DNA of 64,000 nt. Origin: Lachnospiraceae bacterium. Its GTDB lineage: Bacteria > Bacillota > Clostridia > Lachnospirales > Lachnospiraceae. Below, piece after piece: positions 17,609 to 26,671 of the stretch; the stretch's first letter is position 1; every line of letters starts with the position of its first letter. The notes under the pieces are model-generated. The model worked only from the letters and a program-made list of their open reading frames with translations. It did no database searches and was not told the origin of the DNA. The DNA is taken from the NCBI GenBank assembly GCA_022845955.1, contig AP025576.1, positions 4,340,001-4,404,000 on the forward strand, given 5' to 3'. The translations under genes and the position numbers were made by a program.

Positions 17609-18346
17609 ATGAGTCAATACGATTGTAATATGAACCAATGTAATACTTCCTATTCCCGTTGCTGCGATCGGGGGCCGGCAGGGCCGAGAGGCGATCCGGG
17701 TCCCCAGGGTCCACGGGGAATGAAGGGGGATCCGGGCTGTCCCGGACCGAAAGGGGACAGAGGGGATCCGGGGCCGCAGGGCATCCAGGGCAATAGCGGA
17801 GAACCCGGCGCCAGAGGCCCGCGCGGCAACACAGGGCCTGTCGGCCCTAAAGGGGATTCGGGGCCCAGAGGCTGTGAAGGGCCGCGGGGATATGCCGGCC
17901 CCCAGGGAATGCAGGGGATCCAGGGCGTGCGAGGTGATGTGGGACCAATGGGCGATCCGGGCTGTGAAGGGCCGATAGGACGCATGGGACCTGCCGGGCC
18001 GCAGGGGCCTGCCGGATCCGCCGGCTCTGCCGGGCCGCAAGGCGACATGGGGCCGATGGGGCCGAGAGGTATTCAGGGTATTACCGGAGCCGATGGGAAT
18101 ACCGGGCCGATGGGCCCGCAGGGGGTTACCGGGGCCCAAGGTCCCCAGGGGGTTACCGGGCCGATGGGGGAACAGGGGCCAAAGGGCTGCCAGGGTGTCA
18201 CCGGAGCCGAAGGACCGGTTGGTGCTGCGGGGGCTGTCGGGCCTACCGGCGCTGTAGGGGCCACAGGCGCTGTCGGGCCTACCGGCGCTGTAGGGGCCAC
18301 AGGCGCTGTGGAGCCATGGATAATAAGAAAACCAACTATCAATTAA
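17609..18346 (+). pseudogene. 5' part of an exosporium collagen-like glycoprotein gene, interrupted by the ICE
   Basis: The host gene starts at 17609 (MSQYDCNMNQCN, after AAAAAGGG). A Cys-rich N-terminus of about 25 residues is followed by unbroken Gly-X-Y triplets (GPRGDP, GPQGPR, later GPTGAVGATGAV) up to 18311. Host sequence stops at the shared GTGG (18308-18311); the last 11 codons (from EPW to the stop at 18344) are ICE DNA. The continuation is at 58539-59288. Joined at GTGG the frame and the triplet phase are both kept, giving 482 residues. The chain resembles BclA/BclB-type spore-surface filaments, whose Thr residues are glycosylated. The truncated product lacks the C-terminal trimerisation domain and is probably non-functional while the ICE is present. 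Confidence 0.9.
18308..18332. other. attL: left junction of the ICE
   Basis: Host sequence ends ...GGCGCT-GTGG; ICE sequence then runs AGCCATGG followed by ATAATAAGAAAAC (18320-18332). The last 13 bp are the exact inverted complement of 58525-58537 at the other end. GTGG is the only sequence shared by both junctions at the crossover, so the recombinase dinucleotide lies within it. Confidence 0.85.
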
Positions 18347-18358
18347 AATGCGGTCATA

Positions 18359-20050
18359 TTAAACCGCTTCGGAATGGGTGTTGATTTCAATAAAATCCTG
18401 CACCCGGCGGAGTTCATCAGCAAAGCGAAGAACAATGCTGATATTGCCGCCTTCATAAACTGTGATACTGTCAACAAGATCAATCAGAATATCCCTTGAT
18501 AGTGTGGTAACATTTTCGTATTTGCGAAAGGCAACCAGAAAAGGATTTTCAGTGTCTACACCGTTTTCTTGTTCGGCCCTCTCGTTTTGTAGTTTTTTAA
18601 TCGTTGTAGTTATCTCTTTTTCCTGTGCTTCATAGTCCTCCCGCATACGGCGGTAATCGGTCTGGCTAATCTCGTTGTCTTTCCAATCTTGATAAACAGC
18701 CTGTTTATATCGAATTACCTTGGCAAGCTCCCGTTCCTTTTTGGAGATAGCCTCCAACAATTTCTTATCCTGGCTCTTGATGATTGGAGCCCTGTTAATC
18801 TGTTCAATGATTTTTGTATAGTCGATTGCAAGGTATACATACTGCTGAATTGCAAACAGGACAGCCGCTTCTAAGCGGTTATGCTGTATGGAATGTTTCG
18901 TACAGGCTTTTTTTGACCGTCTCTTATAAGTCGAACAGTAGTAATATACATGTTTTTTAACTTCACTTCTTATCATAGCTTTTTCGCAGTCAGCACAACG
19001 CAGGAAACTACTGAACAAATATAGCGTATCATTTTTAGGAGATGTGCGGGTGTCCTTCTGTAATAACCGCTGAACTTTATCAAAAATTTCCCGGTCGATA
19101 ATTGGCTCGTGAGTTTTTTCTTTAATAAACCATTCGTCCTCCGGGACTTTCTCCTGAATATGGACTTTGTAACTTTTTATACGATAACGCCCTTGTACCA
19201 TATCACCGCAATACATTTGATTTTTAAGTATGTCCCCCACTGTCTTTTCACTCCAAAGAGGGTTTTTTGTTGGGTCACTGTGCGGATTTTGGTACTTCAA
19301 GCCTAACCGCTTTTGTTTATATACCGTTGGACAGAGAATACTATGGTCGTTTAAGTACCGTACAATAGAGAGTTTACTCATACCAGCCAGATATTTCTCG
19401 AATATCTCCTTTACAATTTCAGCGGCTTCTTCATCAATAATAAAAGCATTTTTATTTTCTGGATTTTTCAAATAACCGTATGGGGCAAATGCGCCGATAA
19501 ACTCACCATTGTTGCGTTTTGTCCGAAATGTCTTTCGTACATCTTCCGACGTTCTGGCCGCGTAACGGTCATTCATAAGGCCATTTATTGGGATTTCCAT
19601 GTTTTGCGTACAGTCAGGGTTTGCGAATGTGTCAACGTAGGGATTGCCAAATGCGATAAAGCGGCAACCGTATGTAGGGAGATACTGCTCCAGAAACTTC
19701 CCCTGGTCGGCATAGTTACGAAAGGCCCGGGCAAGAGTTTTGCAAACAACGCAATTCACATTACCCTCACGAATGTCTTTTGATAACCGTTGAAAATCAG
19801 GTCGTGTGTCCTCTGTTGTTCCAGAGCGTCCATCATCTACATAAATATCATAAATGATATACGTTTCGTTGCAGAATTTTTCTTCCACAAATTCCAGATT
19901 GATTTTTCTCTGGTTGGTTACACTTTCGGATTCATCATTATTCCTTAAATCCTCTTTGGAAAGTCTGATATAAATACCGATTTTCCATTCAAATGATTTT
20001 ACGCTTTCCTGCTTTTGAGTTTCAGTGATAACACGGCTCTTTCGCGCCAT
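18359..20050 (-). CDS. large serine recombinase of the ICE (integrase/excisionase role)
   Basis: 563 residues. The resolvase domain has the catalytic Ser31 in YIRLSKED, then the recombinase domain, a zinc-ribbon (CADCEKAM with a later YYYC and KKAC), and a coiled-coil C-terminus rich in Lys/Glu. Proteins of this family cut both att sites at a 2-bp core and need no host homology. The gene ends 48 bp from attL, the normal place for the enzyme that moves the element. A good promoter lies upstream (20084-20112), sharing a 35-bp box with the mobilisation promoter. AAGGAGGTTCAC precedes the ATG. Confidence 0.9.
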   Translation of the reverse strand: MARKSRVITETQKQESVKSFEWKIGIYIRLSKEDLRNNDESESVTNQRKINLEFVEEKFCNETYIIYDIYVDDGRSGTTEDTRPDFQRLSKDIREGNVNCVVCKTLARAFRNYADQGKFLEQYLPTYGCRFIAFGNPYVDTFANPDCTQNMEIPINGLMNDRYAARTSEDVRKTFRTKRNNGEFIGAFAPYGYLKNPENKNAFIIDEEAAEIVKEIFEKYLAGMSKLSIVRYLNDHSILCPTVYKQKRLGLKYQNPHSDPTKNPLWSEKTVGDILKNQMYCGDMVQGRYRIKSYKVHIQEKVPEDEWFIKEKTHEPIIDREIFDKVQRLLQKDTRTSPKNDTLYLFSSFLRCADCEKAMIRSEVKKHVYYYCSTYKRRSKKACTKHSIQHNRLEAAVLFAIQQYVYLAIDYTKIIEQINRAPIIKSQDKKLLEAISKKERELAKVIRYKQAVYQDWKDNEISQTDYRRMREDYEAQEKEITTTIKKLQNERAEQENGVDTENPFLVAFRKYENVTTLSRDILIDLVDSITVYEGGNISIVLRFADELRRVQDFIEINTHSEAV

Positions 20051-20083
20051 GTGAACCTCCTTCCTTTATCACTTTACACCTAT

Positions 20084-20142
20084 ATTATACCATGTATAGG
20101 TGGTGTGAACAATGTTGTCGAGCCCTTGCAAATCTTGTCCCG
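20084..20142 (-). promoter_or_regulatory. recombinase promoter with shared 35-bp upstream box
   Basis: On the minus strand: TTGTTC (20107-20112), 17-bp spacer, TATAAT (20084-20089), start codon at 20050. The -35 lies inside a 35-bp sequence (20108-20142) that recurs at 26546-26580 with three changes and in the same position relative to another promoter. The TTGTT/AACAA half-sites suggest an operator that covers the -35. Confidence 0.75.
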
Positions 20143-20155
20143 AGGCCGACAAAAA

Positions 20156-20180
20156 CGGCCTGCACACTGATTACAGGCCG
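20156..20180 (-). terminator. intrinsic terminator after the DUF6870-like gene
   Basis: CGGCCTG at 20156-20162 pairs with CAGGCCG at 20174-20180, with TTTTT following on the minus strand. The stop codon of the upstream gene (20171-20173) lies in the loop, so termination is tightly linked to the gene end and shields the recombinase promoter. Confidence 0.7.
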
Positions 20181-20434
20181 CTCTTTTTACGTTGAAGGAA
20201 GTCAGTGAAGCAATCCTCAAGGGGCGGGGCGCTATCCAGAAATTCCAGTTTAACGCCCATATCGCCCACCCGGAAGCAGTACGGATTTTTTACTTTGCGG
20301 AGCACCTGCGCCGCCCGCTGTTCTCTCGGAACCGTGTTATCGAAGGTCAGCCCGGACACGTCAACTAAGTCCTCTTTGTTGACTGTCGTTATATCAACGC
20401 CCGCGAGCTCCGTTAAATGAATTTGTTTTTGCAT
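20171..20434 (-). CDS. small ICE protein (DUF6870-like)
   Basis: 87 residues starting MQKQIHLTELAGVDITTVNKE. Proteins of this kind are common small accessory genes near the recombinase end of Firmicutes ICEs; their function is not known. The ATG at 20434 follows a GA-rich ribosome site; an upstream in-frame start at 20458 would place that site in coding sequence. Confidence 0.6.
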   Translation of the reverse strand: MQKQIHLTELAGVDITTVNKEDLVDVSGLTFDNTVPREQRAAQVLRKVKNPYCFRVGDMGVKLEFLDSAPPLEDCFTDFLQRKKSGL

Positions 20435-20588
20435 GGATATTCGCCCCCTTTCTTCCATGTGTATGTCATTCCCTGATTGTCCTATGAGGAAATGACAAAA
20501 GGCGGCCCGTTCTCACGCTCCGCCCTTTGCCATCTGCTCATAAGACCTCGGGCCAAGTTGGCCCGAGGTCAGAGCAGAGAAGAGAGGT

Positions 20589-20789
20589 TTAGTAGGGGCT
20601 CTGGCAATAGTGTTCGTCGGCTTCTTCAATAGATTTCATATCGAAAACCCAATGAAGCTCACGAACCACCCGTTTAATATACTCGGGCTTGAAGTCACAG
20701 TTTTCCATCGCCCAAATGACGTAACCACGGCAGGCGTTGTTGCTCCACCGCTCGGTCAACATCATATCCAAAGTCAAATCTTTTTCCAT
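20589..20789 (-). CDS. conserved small ICE protein, function unknown
   Basis: 66 residues (MEKDLTLDMMLTERWSNNAC...), acidic with several Trp and Tyr residues and no recognised motif. A palindrome copy lies 22 bp past its stop, as for most ICE genes. It may be a small regulator; nothing in the sequence proves it. Confidence 0.5.
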   Translation of the reverse strand: MEKDLTLDMMLTERWSNNACRGYVIWAMENCDFKPEYIKRVVRELHWVFDMKSIEEADEHYCQSPY

Positions 20790-21286
20790 TTCGATTCTCC
20801 CTATTCAAAAATAGGTAGAGCGCAACGCTGGGAAGTTTTGGGCTGTTATCAGACAGAATATCCGGCCCTGCGCTCCTGATCGTTTGCTTCAACAGATAAC
20901 CCGGACGGGCGACGGCTTGTCCACCCCATAGGAATTTCACCTCTCCCCATTCTTATGGCAAGGCGTTCTCAATGCCTGCGACGGCTCACGGCCAGATGGC
21001 CGCTTCAACGCTCGGACTATGACTAAACGCAAGTATCAAGGCTTGTATGCTTTATCCGGTGGGACCAGCCTCGGCCCGCCTGCGGCATGGGCCTTATCGC
21101 TCTCCCTATTCTCTGGCAATAGAGGTCATGGCGGGCCTGTCACTTAGCACACGCACCCTTCGTATCCGGGTATCTTTTTATAAAATTGTCAAGCTACATG
21201 AGGAGCTTCAAGCCTCGGGCCAACTTGGCCCGGGGTAATTACCTCTCTCAATAACCATGAGAATAAACGGACAAAATCGGGCCGTT
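20790..21286. other. 497-bp gap with no convincing gene
   Basis: Stop codons interrupt all frames and the short open frames lack ribosome sites. It holds one palindrome copy (21215-21233), 53 bp past the stop of the sigma-like gene. A structured RNA cannot be excluded; no known class was recognised. Confidence 0.4.
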
Positions 21287-21709
21287 TCAGATACGATTTT
21301 TCAAAAAAATTTCCATGTTGCGAAGCCCGCGCTCAATCGAAGTCCGAACCGTTTTCTCATGGACTCCTTCGGCTTTTGCAATTTCGGTTTTACTTAAACC
21401 GAGTATGTAATGGGCGTAAACTCTGCGGCTCTGCATTTCCGGGAGCGAGGCGAGGGCCGCGTGGAGCTCCTGCGCTGTCACCTTGCGCTCATAGAGTTCA
21501 CAGGGAGACAGGGCAACAAAAAGAGCTTCGTGCTCGATACCGTCCCCGGCGTCCAGCGAAAAATACGCTTTGTTCCAGTACACACGGCGGATATAGTTCC
21601 GCTCCATGCGCTCGGCTTCGGCCAGAGCCGCCGCCACTTCGTCAGAGACTTCCACAAACAGGTCGTTATGATAAAACGGGTACAGATCCCGTAAGTTGAT
21701 TTTCTTCAT
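21287..21709 (-). CDS. sigma-70-like regulator (region 4 HTH)
   Basis: 140 residues. The C-terminal third, LSKTEIAKAEGVHEKTVRTS, is a region-4-type helix-turn-helix as in extracytoplasmic sigma factors and sigma-like regulators of conjugative elements; a clear region 2 is not visible, so it may be a sigma-like DNA binder rather than a full sigma factor. Probably controls ICE excision or transfer genes, by position. Stand-alone on the minus strand. Confidence 0.7.
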   Translation of the reverse strand: MKKINLRDLYPFYHNDLFVEVSDEVAAALAEAERMERNYIRRVYWNKAYFSLDAGDGIEHEALFVALSPCELYERKVTAQELHAALASLPEMQSRRVYAHYILGLSKTEIAKAEGVHEKTVRTSIERGLRNMEIFLKNRI

Positions 21710-22087
21710 GGTGATACCTCCATTTCGGTTTTGGTGGACGAGTGAACCGAAATGGAGAGGGAGGGGATCGGCAACGTGGCAATTCCCCTTTGTGTAGAAC
21801 CTCGGGCCAACTTGGCCCGAAGCCAGTTTGTGGCAAAAGTAAAGCGCCCGAATGGCACAAAGCCAAACGAGCGCAAGAACAAACGTTATTAGTTCCTCTT
21901 AAATGATGTGTATAGGTAAATGGAGGGGCATAATTGTGTCCATAGGAAATATACCTTTTTTTGAGAAGTAGAAAATTGTTCGATTATGTCGAATGTAAAC
22001 TTTCACAGCGATACCCTCCTCGTACCGCCGTGTCCTCAAAAAGGGCGACTTTATCACACCCTCCGTCATTCTAAGTTTTAAAAAGAA

Positions 22088-22123
22088 AACGGCGGCTTTG
22101 ATTGTTATTTCAAAACCGCCGTT
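22088..22123 (-). terminator. hairpin terminator
   Basis: AACGGCGG (22088-22095) pairs with CCGCCGTT (22116-22123); the minus-strand transcript is followed by TTTTCTTTTT. It would stop leftward read-through before the sigma-like gene. Confidence 0.55.
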
Positions 22124-22312
22124 AGGCTACTATATCTTGTTTAGGCACATAGCTATTCTACCGCCAAACAACGGTTTTTTTATTAACCATTGGGCAGTTA
22201 TATTTTTCATTATTAGCGCGCATAATTAGTGCTATTTAGGTAAACTATATGTGTTGTATACTCATTTATTTTCAAGAATTGGAGCTATACAATGTAATAG
22301 GGTGATATATAT

Positions 22313-22675
22313 ATGAGAAAACCAACAGAAGTATATGACTTCAAGGCTTTCGGTCAGGCTATTAAAGCGGCCAGGAAGGCAAAAGGCTATACACGGGAGC
22401 GGTTAGGGAAAGAACTTGATATTGCCCCACGCTATCTCGTCTCAATCGAGAATGAAGGCCAGCACCCGAGCCTGCAAGTTTTTTATGAACTTGTGACCTT
22501 CTTTGATATATCGGTAGACCAGTTTTTCTTTCCGATGAAAACGCCGGATAAGACTACACAGCGCCGACAACTCGATGAACTTCTAAATGGCGTTGATGAA
22601 ACCGATCTTGTCATTGTATCCGATACCGTAAAGGGAATACAAAAAGCCAAAGAAGCCAGAAAAGCGGAGGCGTGA
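22313..22675 (+). CDS. XRE-family repressor-like regulator
   Basis: 120 residues. An N-terminal Cro/CI HTH (ERLGKELDIAPRYLVSIENEG near residues 30-50) with a short C-terminal helix-rich tail. One of the few plus-strand genes in the ICE, which fits a stand-alone switch gene. AGGGTGATATAT precedes the ATG. Candidate binder of the shared promoter box at 20108 and 26546; that link is untested inference. Confidence 0.8.
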   Translation: MRKPTEVYDFKAFGQAIKAARKAKGYTRERLGKELDIAPRYLVSIENEGQHPSLQVFYELVTFFDISVDQFFFPMKTPDKTTQRRQLDELLNGVDETDLVIVSDTVKGIQKAKEARKAEA

Positions 22676-22769
22676 TAGCCCCCGCTTTTTCATTTGACAA
22701 TACAACATTTTTTTGTTGCAGCAGCGGCTACTTTATAGACTTCGGGCCAACTTGGCCCGAAGCAAACGC

Positions 22770-23453
22770 TTAATTCGTAACCCACTCAATAGGAACATCC
22801 GGTTCCAATGTTCCGTGATTTATCGGCGTGATCTCACCTGTTTCTGGATTGGTCGGTTGGTCGATTTGATATAAATATCCACTCTTTCCGTATCTGCCGA
22901 GCAAACTTTGGTCGTAGCGTTCTCTATCCATACAAATGTTGACGGCTTTCAATGCAACTGCAACTTCTTGACTTCCCTCGAAAAGCTCATGTTCCCACAA
23001 ATATTCACATTCGATATTCAAAAAGCATTCTTTAATTTGTGGAGCGTTGACCATTATGGCTTTCTCCGCAGTTAAGCCAGAGGCGGTAATTTCATCTGTT
23101 TCAAACTGATTGTTGCCAATCGTTTTTATACAGCGGTCATAAATGTCGATAGATGGGAAATTTAATACACATACTTTTGTTTCTTTCAGCGATTGATACA
23201 TATGCCCGCCTCTATTAACCTTTCCCATGATACATATAAAGTTGTCAGCTCCACTTCCGGCAAAGGTAGACCAAGATTGCAGACAGGCGTTTTCCTTACC
23301 GTTCGATTTCCAGCCTGTAACGAGGAATACCAACGATGGCATGGCTGTCACAAAATCGTACCATGACAAATTACCACAGGCAGCAAAGTATTGCTCCGCT
23401 TCATATCCGGCAAGTTTTTCCGGCCTATCTGTAATAGATATTTCTTTTTTCAT
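22770..23453 (-). CDS. flavin-reductase-like (flavoredoxin) domain protein, ICE cargo
   Basis: 227 residues starting MKKEISITDRPEKLAGY after GGAGGAATTGAAT. The split-barrel pattern (LVFLVTGWKSNGKENACLQSWSTFAG, then KETKVCVLNFP and the ECEYLWEHE block) matches FMN-binding flavin reductase-like proteins. It may reduce a flavin or act as a small redox enzyme. More AT-rich than the ICE core and paired with the WYL regulator upstream; a palindrome sits 9 bp past its stop. Probably acquired cargo. Confidence 0.7.
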   Translation of the reverse strand: MKKEISITDRPEKLAGYEAEQYFAACGNLSWYDFVTAMPSLVFLVTGWKSNGKENACLQSWSTFAGSGADNFICIMGKVNRGGHMYQSLKETKVCVLNFPSIDIYDRCIKTIGNNQFETDEITASGLTAEKAIMVNAPQIKECFLNIECEYLWEHELFEGSQEVAVALKAVNICMDRERYDQSLLGRYGKSGYLYQIDQPTNPETGEITPINHGTLEPDVPIEWVTN

Positions 23454-23509
23454 ATTCAATTCCTCCATTTGTTTTAATCGTAACACATGTAATACGACAC
23501 CTTTATGTC

Positions 23510-24424
23510 CTATTCCTCGTATTGAGCTAACATGTTTTTGGCCTTTTTACGGATTTCATTCACTAATTCACAAGGTTCAATAACTTTTACTGCCTCTCCA
23601 TAACTAAGTATCCATTGAACTAAATAATTATAATTTGTATAAACATTTTCAAAAAGCAGTTTGCCAGATTGATGGTCTAATGTTATACATTCCGGGCCAT
23701 ATTCATCAATCAGTCTATATTTTACACTCATATCAAAAAGGGCTACCAGTTTTATATCGTCACGCCAAATATATTGGTCAAAATCAAGTTCTTTTTCTGA
23801 AATAAATCTTTCCTCATAATTTGTTTTTAGATTCTGTAATTTGCTTAAACGATTTAATTTGAAAAGTCTATAATCTTGTTGAGTAAGGCAGTACCCGTAA
23901 ACATACCATGCAAACCACCTAAATATTATAAAATAAGGCTCAATGGTACGTTCACTTTCTCCTTTTTCAGAATAGTAGTGGAATAAAATCAGTTCCCGAT
24001 TGTTAATAGCCTGTTTTATTAAATCTATTTTTTCAGTTAGGCTTACTTGATAAAACGAGGCTAAACTAATAATAATTTTGTTTTGATCGGAAAGGATTGA
24101 GCTCTTATCGTGACTTAGTTTCTCCATCAGGCTTTGGGTATAAGGGTATTTTGAAATGGTATCAATACTCTTGAGGCCCATAAAAATAGCACTCAATTCT
24201 TTTTGTGTCAGTATTGTTTTATCAATTTTATAACCTTCTTCAATGGAAATCCCCCCGCCATATCCTTGCATGGACACAATAGGGATACCAGCTTTACATA
24301 TATCATCAATATCACGCTGGATAGTCCTGCATGAAACCTCGAAGCGCTTGGCTAATTGAGAAATTGTTACTTTTTCCTTTTGCAAAAGTATTGTAATAAT
24401 ACCGATAAGACGGTCTATCTTCAT
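23510..24424 (-). CDS. WYL-domain (YafY-type) transcriptional regulator
   Basis: About 304 residues: an N-terminal HTH-11 domain (VTISQLAKRFEVSCRTIQRD) and a WYL domain (ELILFHYYSEKGESERTIEPYFIIFRWFAWYVYGYC) that binds small ligands or nucleic acid ends, then a C-terminal WCX-like part. It ends 57 bp before the flavin-reductase-like gene and probably regulates it. GGGGTGATTAT precedes the ATG at 24424. AT-rich like its partner. Confidence 0.85.
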   Translation of the reverse strand: MKIDRLIGIITILLQKEKVTISQLAKRFEVSCRTIQRDIDDICKAGIPIVSMQGYGGGISIEEGYKIDKTILTQKELSAIFMGLKSIDTISKYPYTQSLMEKLSHDKSSILSDQNKIIISLASFYQVSLTEKIDLIKQAINNRELILFHYYSEKGESERTIEPYFIIFRWFAWYVYGYCLTQQDYRLFKLNRLSKLQNLKTNYEERFISEKELDFDQYIWRDDIKLVALFDMSVKYRLIDEYGPECITLDHQSGKLLFENVYTNYNYLVQWILSYGEAVKVIEPCELVNEIRKKAKNMLAQYEE

Positions 24425-24672
24425 ATAATCACCCCATGCCATTATAACATGGAATAGGACATATGTATGTCTTATTTCTTTGTTATCTTTTTCAGCCTAC
24501 CGCTAAACGGCAAGCGATGCAAGTGTCTATACACTTGCGAATTTTCCACGTTCCGGCTCCCGCCGAAACCTGAAAAATCCCGCTTGTTGGGGCCAGCCCC
24601 AAACCCTGCGGAACCTCGGGCCAACTTGGCCCGAAGCTCCGGCGCTCCGCTTGATTGGTTGCGTCTCATTCG

Positions 24673-26097
24673 CTATCGCTCCTGTTCCTTGTTTTTCTCC
24701 TGCCCGGTCAGGCCGAGCAGATAATCAATGTTTGCTTTTGCAGTTGTGACTTCCCGCATATCTTTCCGGGCCTCCCGGTATTCGGCGTATAGCTCCTTTT
24801 TTTCAGCCGCCAGCCTGCGGCCTTCCTCCTTCTGCTTCTCCATCTTCGGGAGCTTCGCCCCGTCCAGAATGGCGCTCATTTTGGCGCGGGCCGCCCGGTA
24901 AATTTCAATATCCGCCTCATGCTCCGCAAGGAATTTTTTACTGTACCGTGAAGCCTTGTACGCCTCAAACACTGGACGGGTCTTTGCATAGTTTACCGTG
25001 GCTCCTTTGAGCTCCGCATTGGCGGCAAGCGCGGCCTCCACTGTTTTGATTTTTCCGGCCAGAACGTGAAAACGCTCCGTGGCCTCCCCGGCCTTTTTCT
25101 CCAACTGCTCATACTCCGTCAGGCCGTTGTCCTGCAAGTAGGCCAGCGCCGCCGCCATCTGCTTTAGGTTGAATACTTTCGCCCACCGCTCATAGGCCGG
25201 GCCTTTTCCTTGAAGCCGGTTCTGAATGTCAATAATCAGGTTGAGCCTGCGGCCCGGCTTCACAGGCTCCGCCGCCCGGCTGGAGGGCAAGGGGGCGCGG
25301 CCTTCGATAACGGCCCGTATATCCTCCGGGCTATAACCTTCCCCGAGTGTGGAGGCCCGGCAACGGGTAAACCGTTCTTGTCCGGGACAGCGAAAAGAGA
25401 GAGAGCCGCCGCGCCCGTGTTTGACCTCGTAGCCCGCCGCCTTCATCACTGAGAGAAACGCGGCAAAATCGGCGGGCTTCTGCAAGAGGGCCGCGTCGAT
25501 CTGCGCCCGCAGCCGCTCCTGAAAGGTGGGCGGTTTGTTATCCCCAAGCCATTCCCCGTAATTCTTAAACTTGCCTTTACTCCGAGGCTTCGGATTTTTC
25601 ACAATCGAAAGCCCGTGTTCCAGACAGATCCGGTCACTTACCCGCCGGATTGCAAAAGAACTGTTCCAGAAATTCCGAAACTTCCGGGTATAGTCAAGGG
25701 ACGTTGAATTGTAGTAAATATGGTTGTGGACGTGTGCCTTATCAATGTGTGTTGTGACAATAAAAGCGTGGTTGCCTTTTGTCCAGCTCATGCCGAGCTC
25801 GTAGCCGATACGGTTTGCTTCTTCCGGGGTCACTTCTCCGGGGAGGAAGGATTGCCGTATCTGATAACACAAAATGTCCTCGTCCCACATCTGCACCCGA
25901 CCCGTGATGGCCTTATACTTGCTCTTAGAAAGCAGAAATTCCGCGTCCACCGTGGCCGGGTCGCACTCATAAGCGGAGATAAGTTTACCGCCCCGGGTCT
26001 TATCGGGATTTTTGCCGTAGTCAATACATTCCTTGATTGCCTCCGCTATCGTCTCCCCGACGTTGATATGCCGGGTAAAATGGCGGGTAGTTGCCAT
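24673..26097 (-). CDS. conjugative relaxase (MobP type, Tn1549-like)
   Basis: 474 residues. The N-terminal relaxase domain carries the metal-binding histidines H117, H122, H124 and H126 in THIDKAHVHNHIYYN, and conserved N-terminal KTRGGKLIS. It should nick oriT, stay covalently bound to the strand and be pumped by the coupling protein. The C-terminal half is a long Lys/Glu/Ala-rich helical region. The gene follows the small membrane protein gene and ends the transfer operon at its left side. Confidence 0.9.
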   Translation of the reverse strand: MATTRHFTRHINVGETIAEAIKECIDYGKNPDKTRGGKLISAYECDPATVDAEFLLSKSKYKAITGRVQMWDEDILCYQIRQSFLPGEVTPEEANRIGYELGMSWTKGNHAFIVTTHIDKAHVHNHIYYNSTSLDYTRKFRNFWNSSFAIRRVSDRICLEHGLSIVKNPKPRSKGKFKNYGEWLGDNKPPTFQERLRAQIDAALLQKPADFAAFLSVMKAAGYEVKHGRGGSLSFRCPGQERFTRCRASTLGEGYSPEDIRAVIEGRAPLPSSRAAEPVKPGRRLNLIIDIQNRLQGKGPAYERWAKVFNLKQMAAALAYLQDNGLTEYEQLEKKAGEATERFHVLAGKIKTVEAALAANAELKGATVNYAKTRPVFEAYKASRYSKKFLAEHEADIEIYRAARAKMSAILDGAKLPKMEKQKEEGRRLAAEKKELYAEYREARKDMREVTTAKANIDYLLGLTGQEKNKEQER

Positions 26098-26192
26098 ATC
26101 TCACCTCCATTCCATGAAGAACGGCGGCCCCGCAGAGCCGCCGTTTTGCTGTTCCTGCTTCGGGCCAACTTGGCCCGAAGTCCCGCCGCCTG

Positions 26193-26486
26193 TCAGCTTG
26201 TGATGAACCGCCGGAGGGAATAGTTCAGCCCGTCCAATGCGCTGATGATAAATTCCGCGATAGCCGGGAGCCCATAGGGCGAGAGCAGGAAAGCCAGGAC
26301 GAGAAACGCCACGCCGCCGACAGGCTGATGTTGGAGCACGAACAGGCCCACGGCAATCAGGGCCAGCACCCCGGAGGCTAAGGATAAAAGCCACCCGGCC
26401 ACGTCAAAGAGGAACATCAGCACCGCCACCAGAAGCGACAGAACCAGCAGAAATGGTAACGCGATAATCTTAAATATCAGTCTCAT
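26193..26486 (-). CDS. small membrane protein (CD1845-like)
   Basis: 97 residues with two to three strongly hydrophobic segments (residues 5-27, 30-50, 57-80). Found beside the relaxase in Tn1549-like elements; role in transfer unknown. First gene after the promoter at 26522-26550, so it leads the relaxase transcript. Confidence 0.65.
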   Translation of the reverse strand: MRLIFKIIALPFLLVLSLLVAVLMFLFDVAGWLLSLASGVLALIAVGLFVLQHQPVGGVAFLVLAFLLSPYGLPAIAEFIISALDGLNYSLRRFITS

Positions 26487-26521
26487 ATAAACAGCCCCTT
26501 TCTTTGTTTTATCCTACTATA

Positions 26522-26580
26522 ATTTTACCATTTCATGGGCCGGACAACAATGTTGTCGGGGCTTTGCAAATCTTGTCCCG
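26522..26580 (-). promoter_or_regulatory. mobilisation promoter with the same 35-bp upstream box
   Basis: Minus strand: TTGTTG (26545-26550), 17-bp spacer, TAAAAT (26522-26527). Box 26546-26580 matches 20108-20142 at 32 of 35 positions. GACAACA-A-TGTTGTC (26544-26558) is a perfect 15-bp palindrome over the -35, a likely operator. Confidence 0.75.
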
Positions 26581-26671
26581 TTAATCTTCGGGCCAAGTTG
26601 GCCCGAGGTTTAACTACATTGAAAAAGCGAGGGAAAACATAACTCATTTTTCCTCGCTTAACCTTTAATAT

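Noticed and set aside
17564..18342. Antisense Pro-rich reading frames opposite the collagen-like gene
   Set aside because: They are mirror frames of GC-rich Gly-X-Y codons without ribosome sites.
18309..18360. tRNA gene as the ICE target
   Set aside because: The flanks are collagen-like coding sequence on both sides; no tRNA cloverleaf is present.
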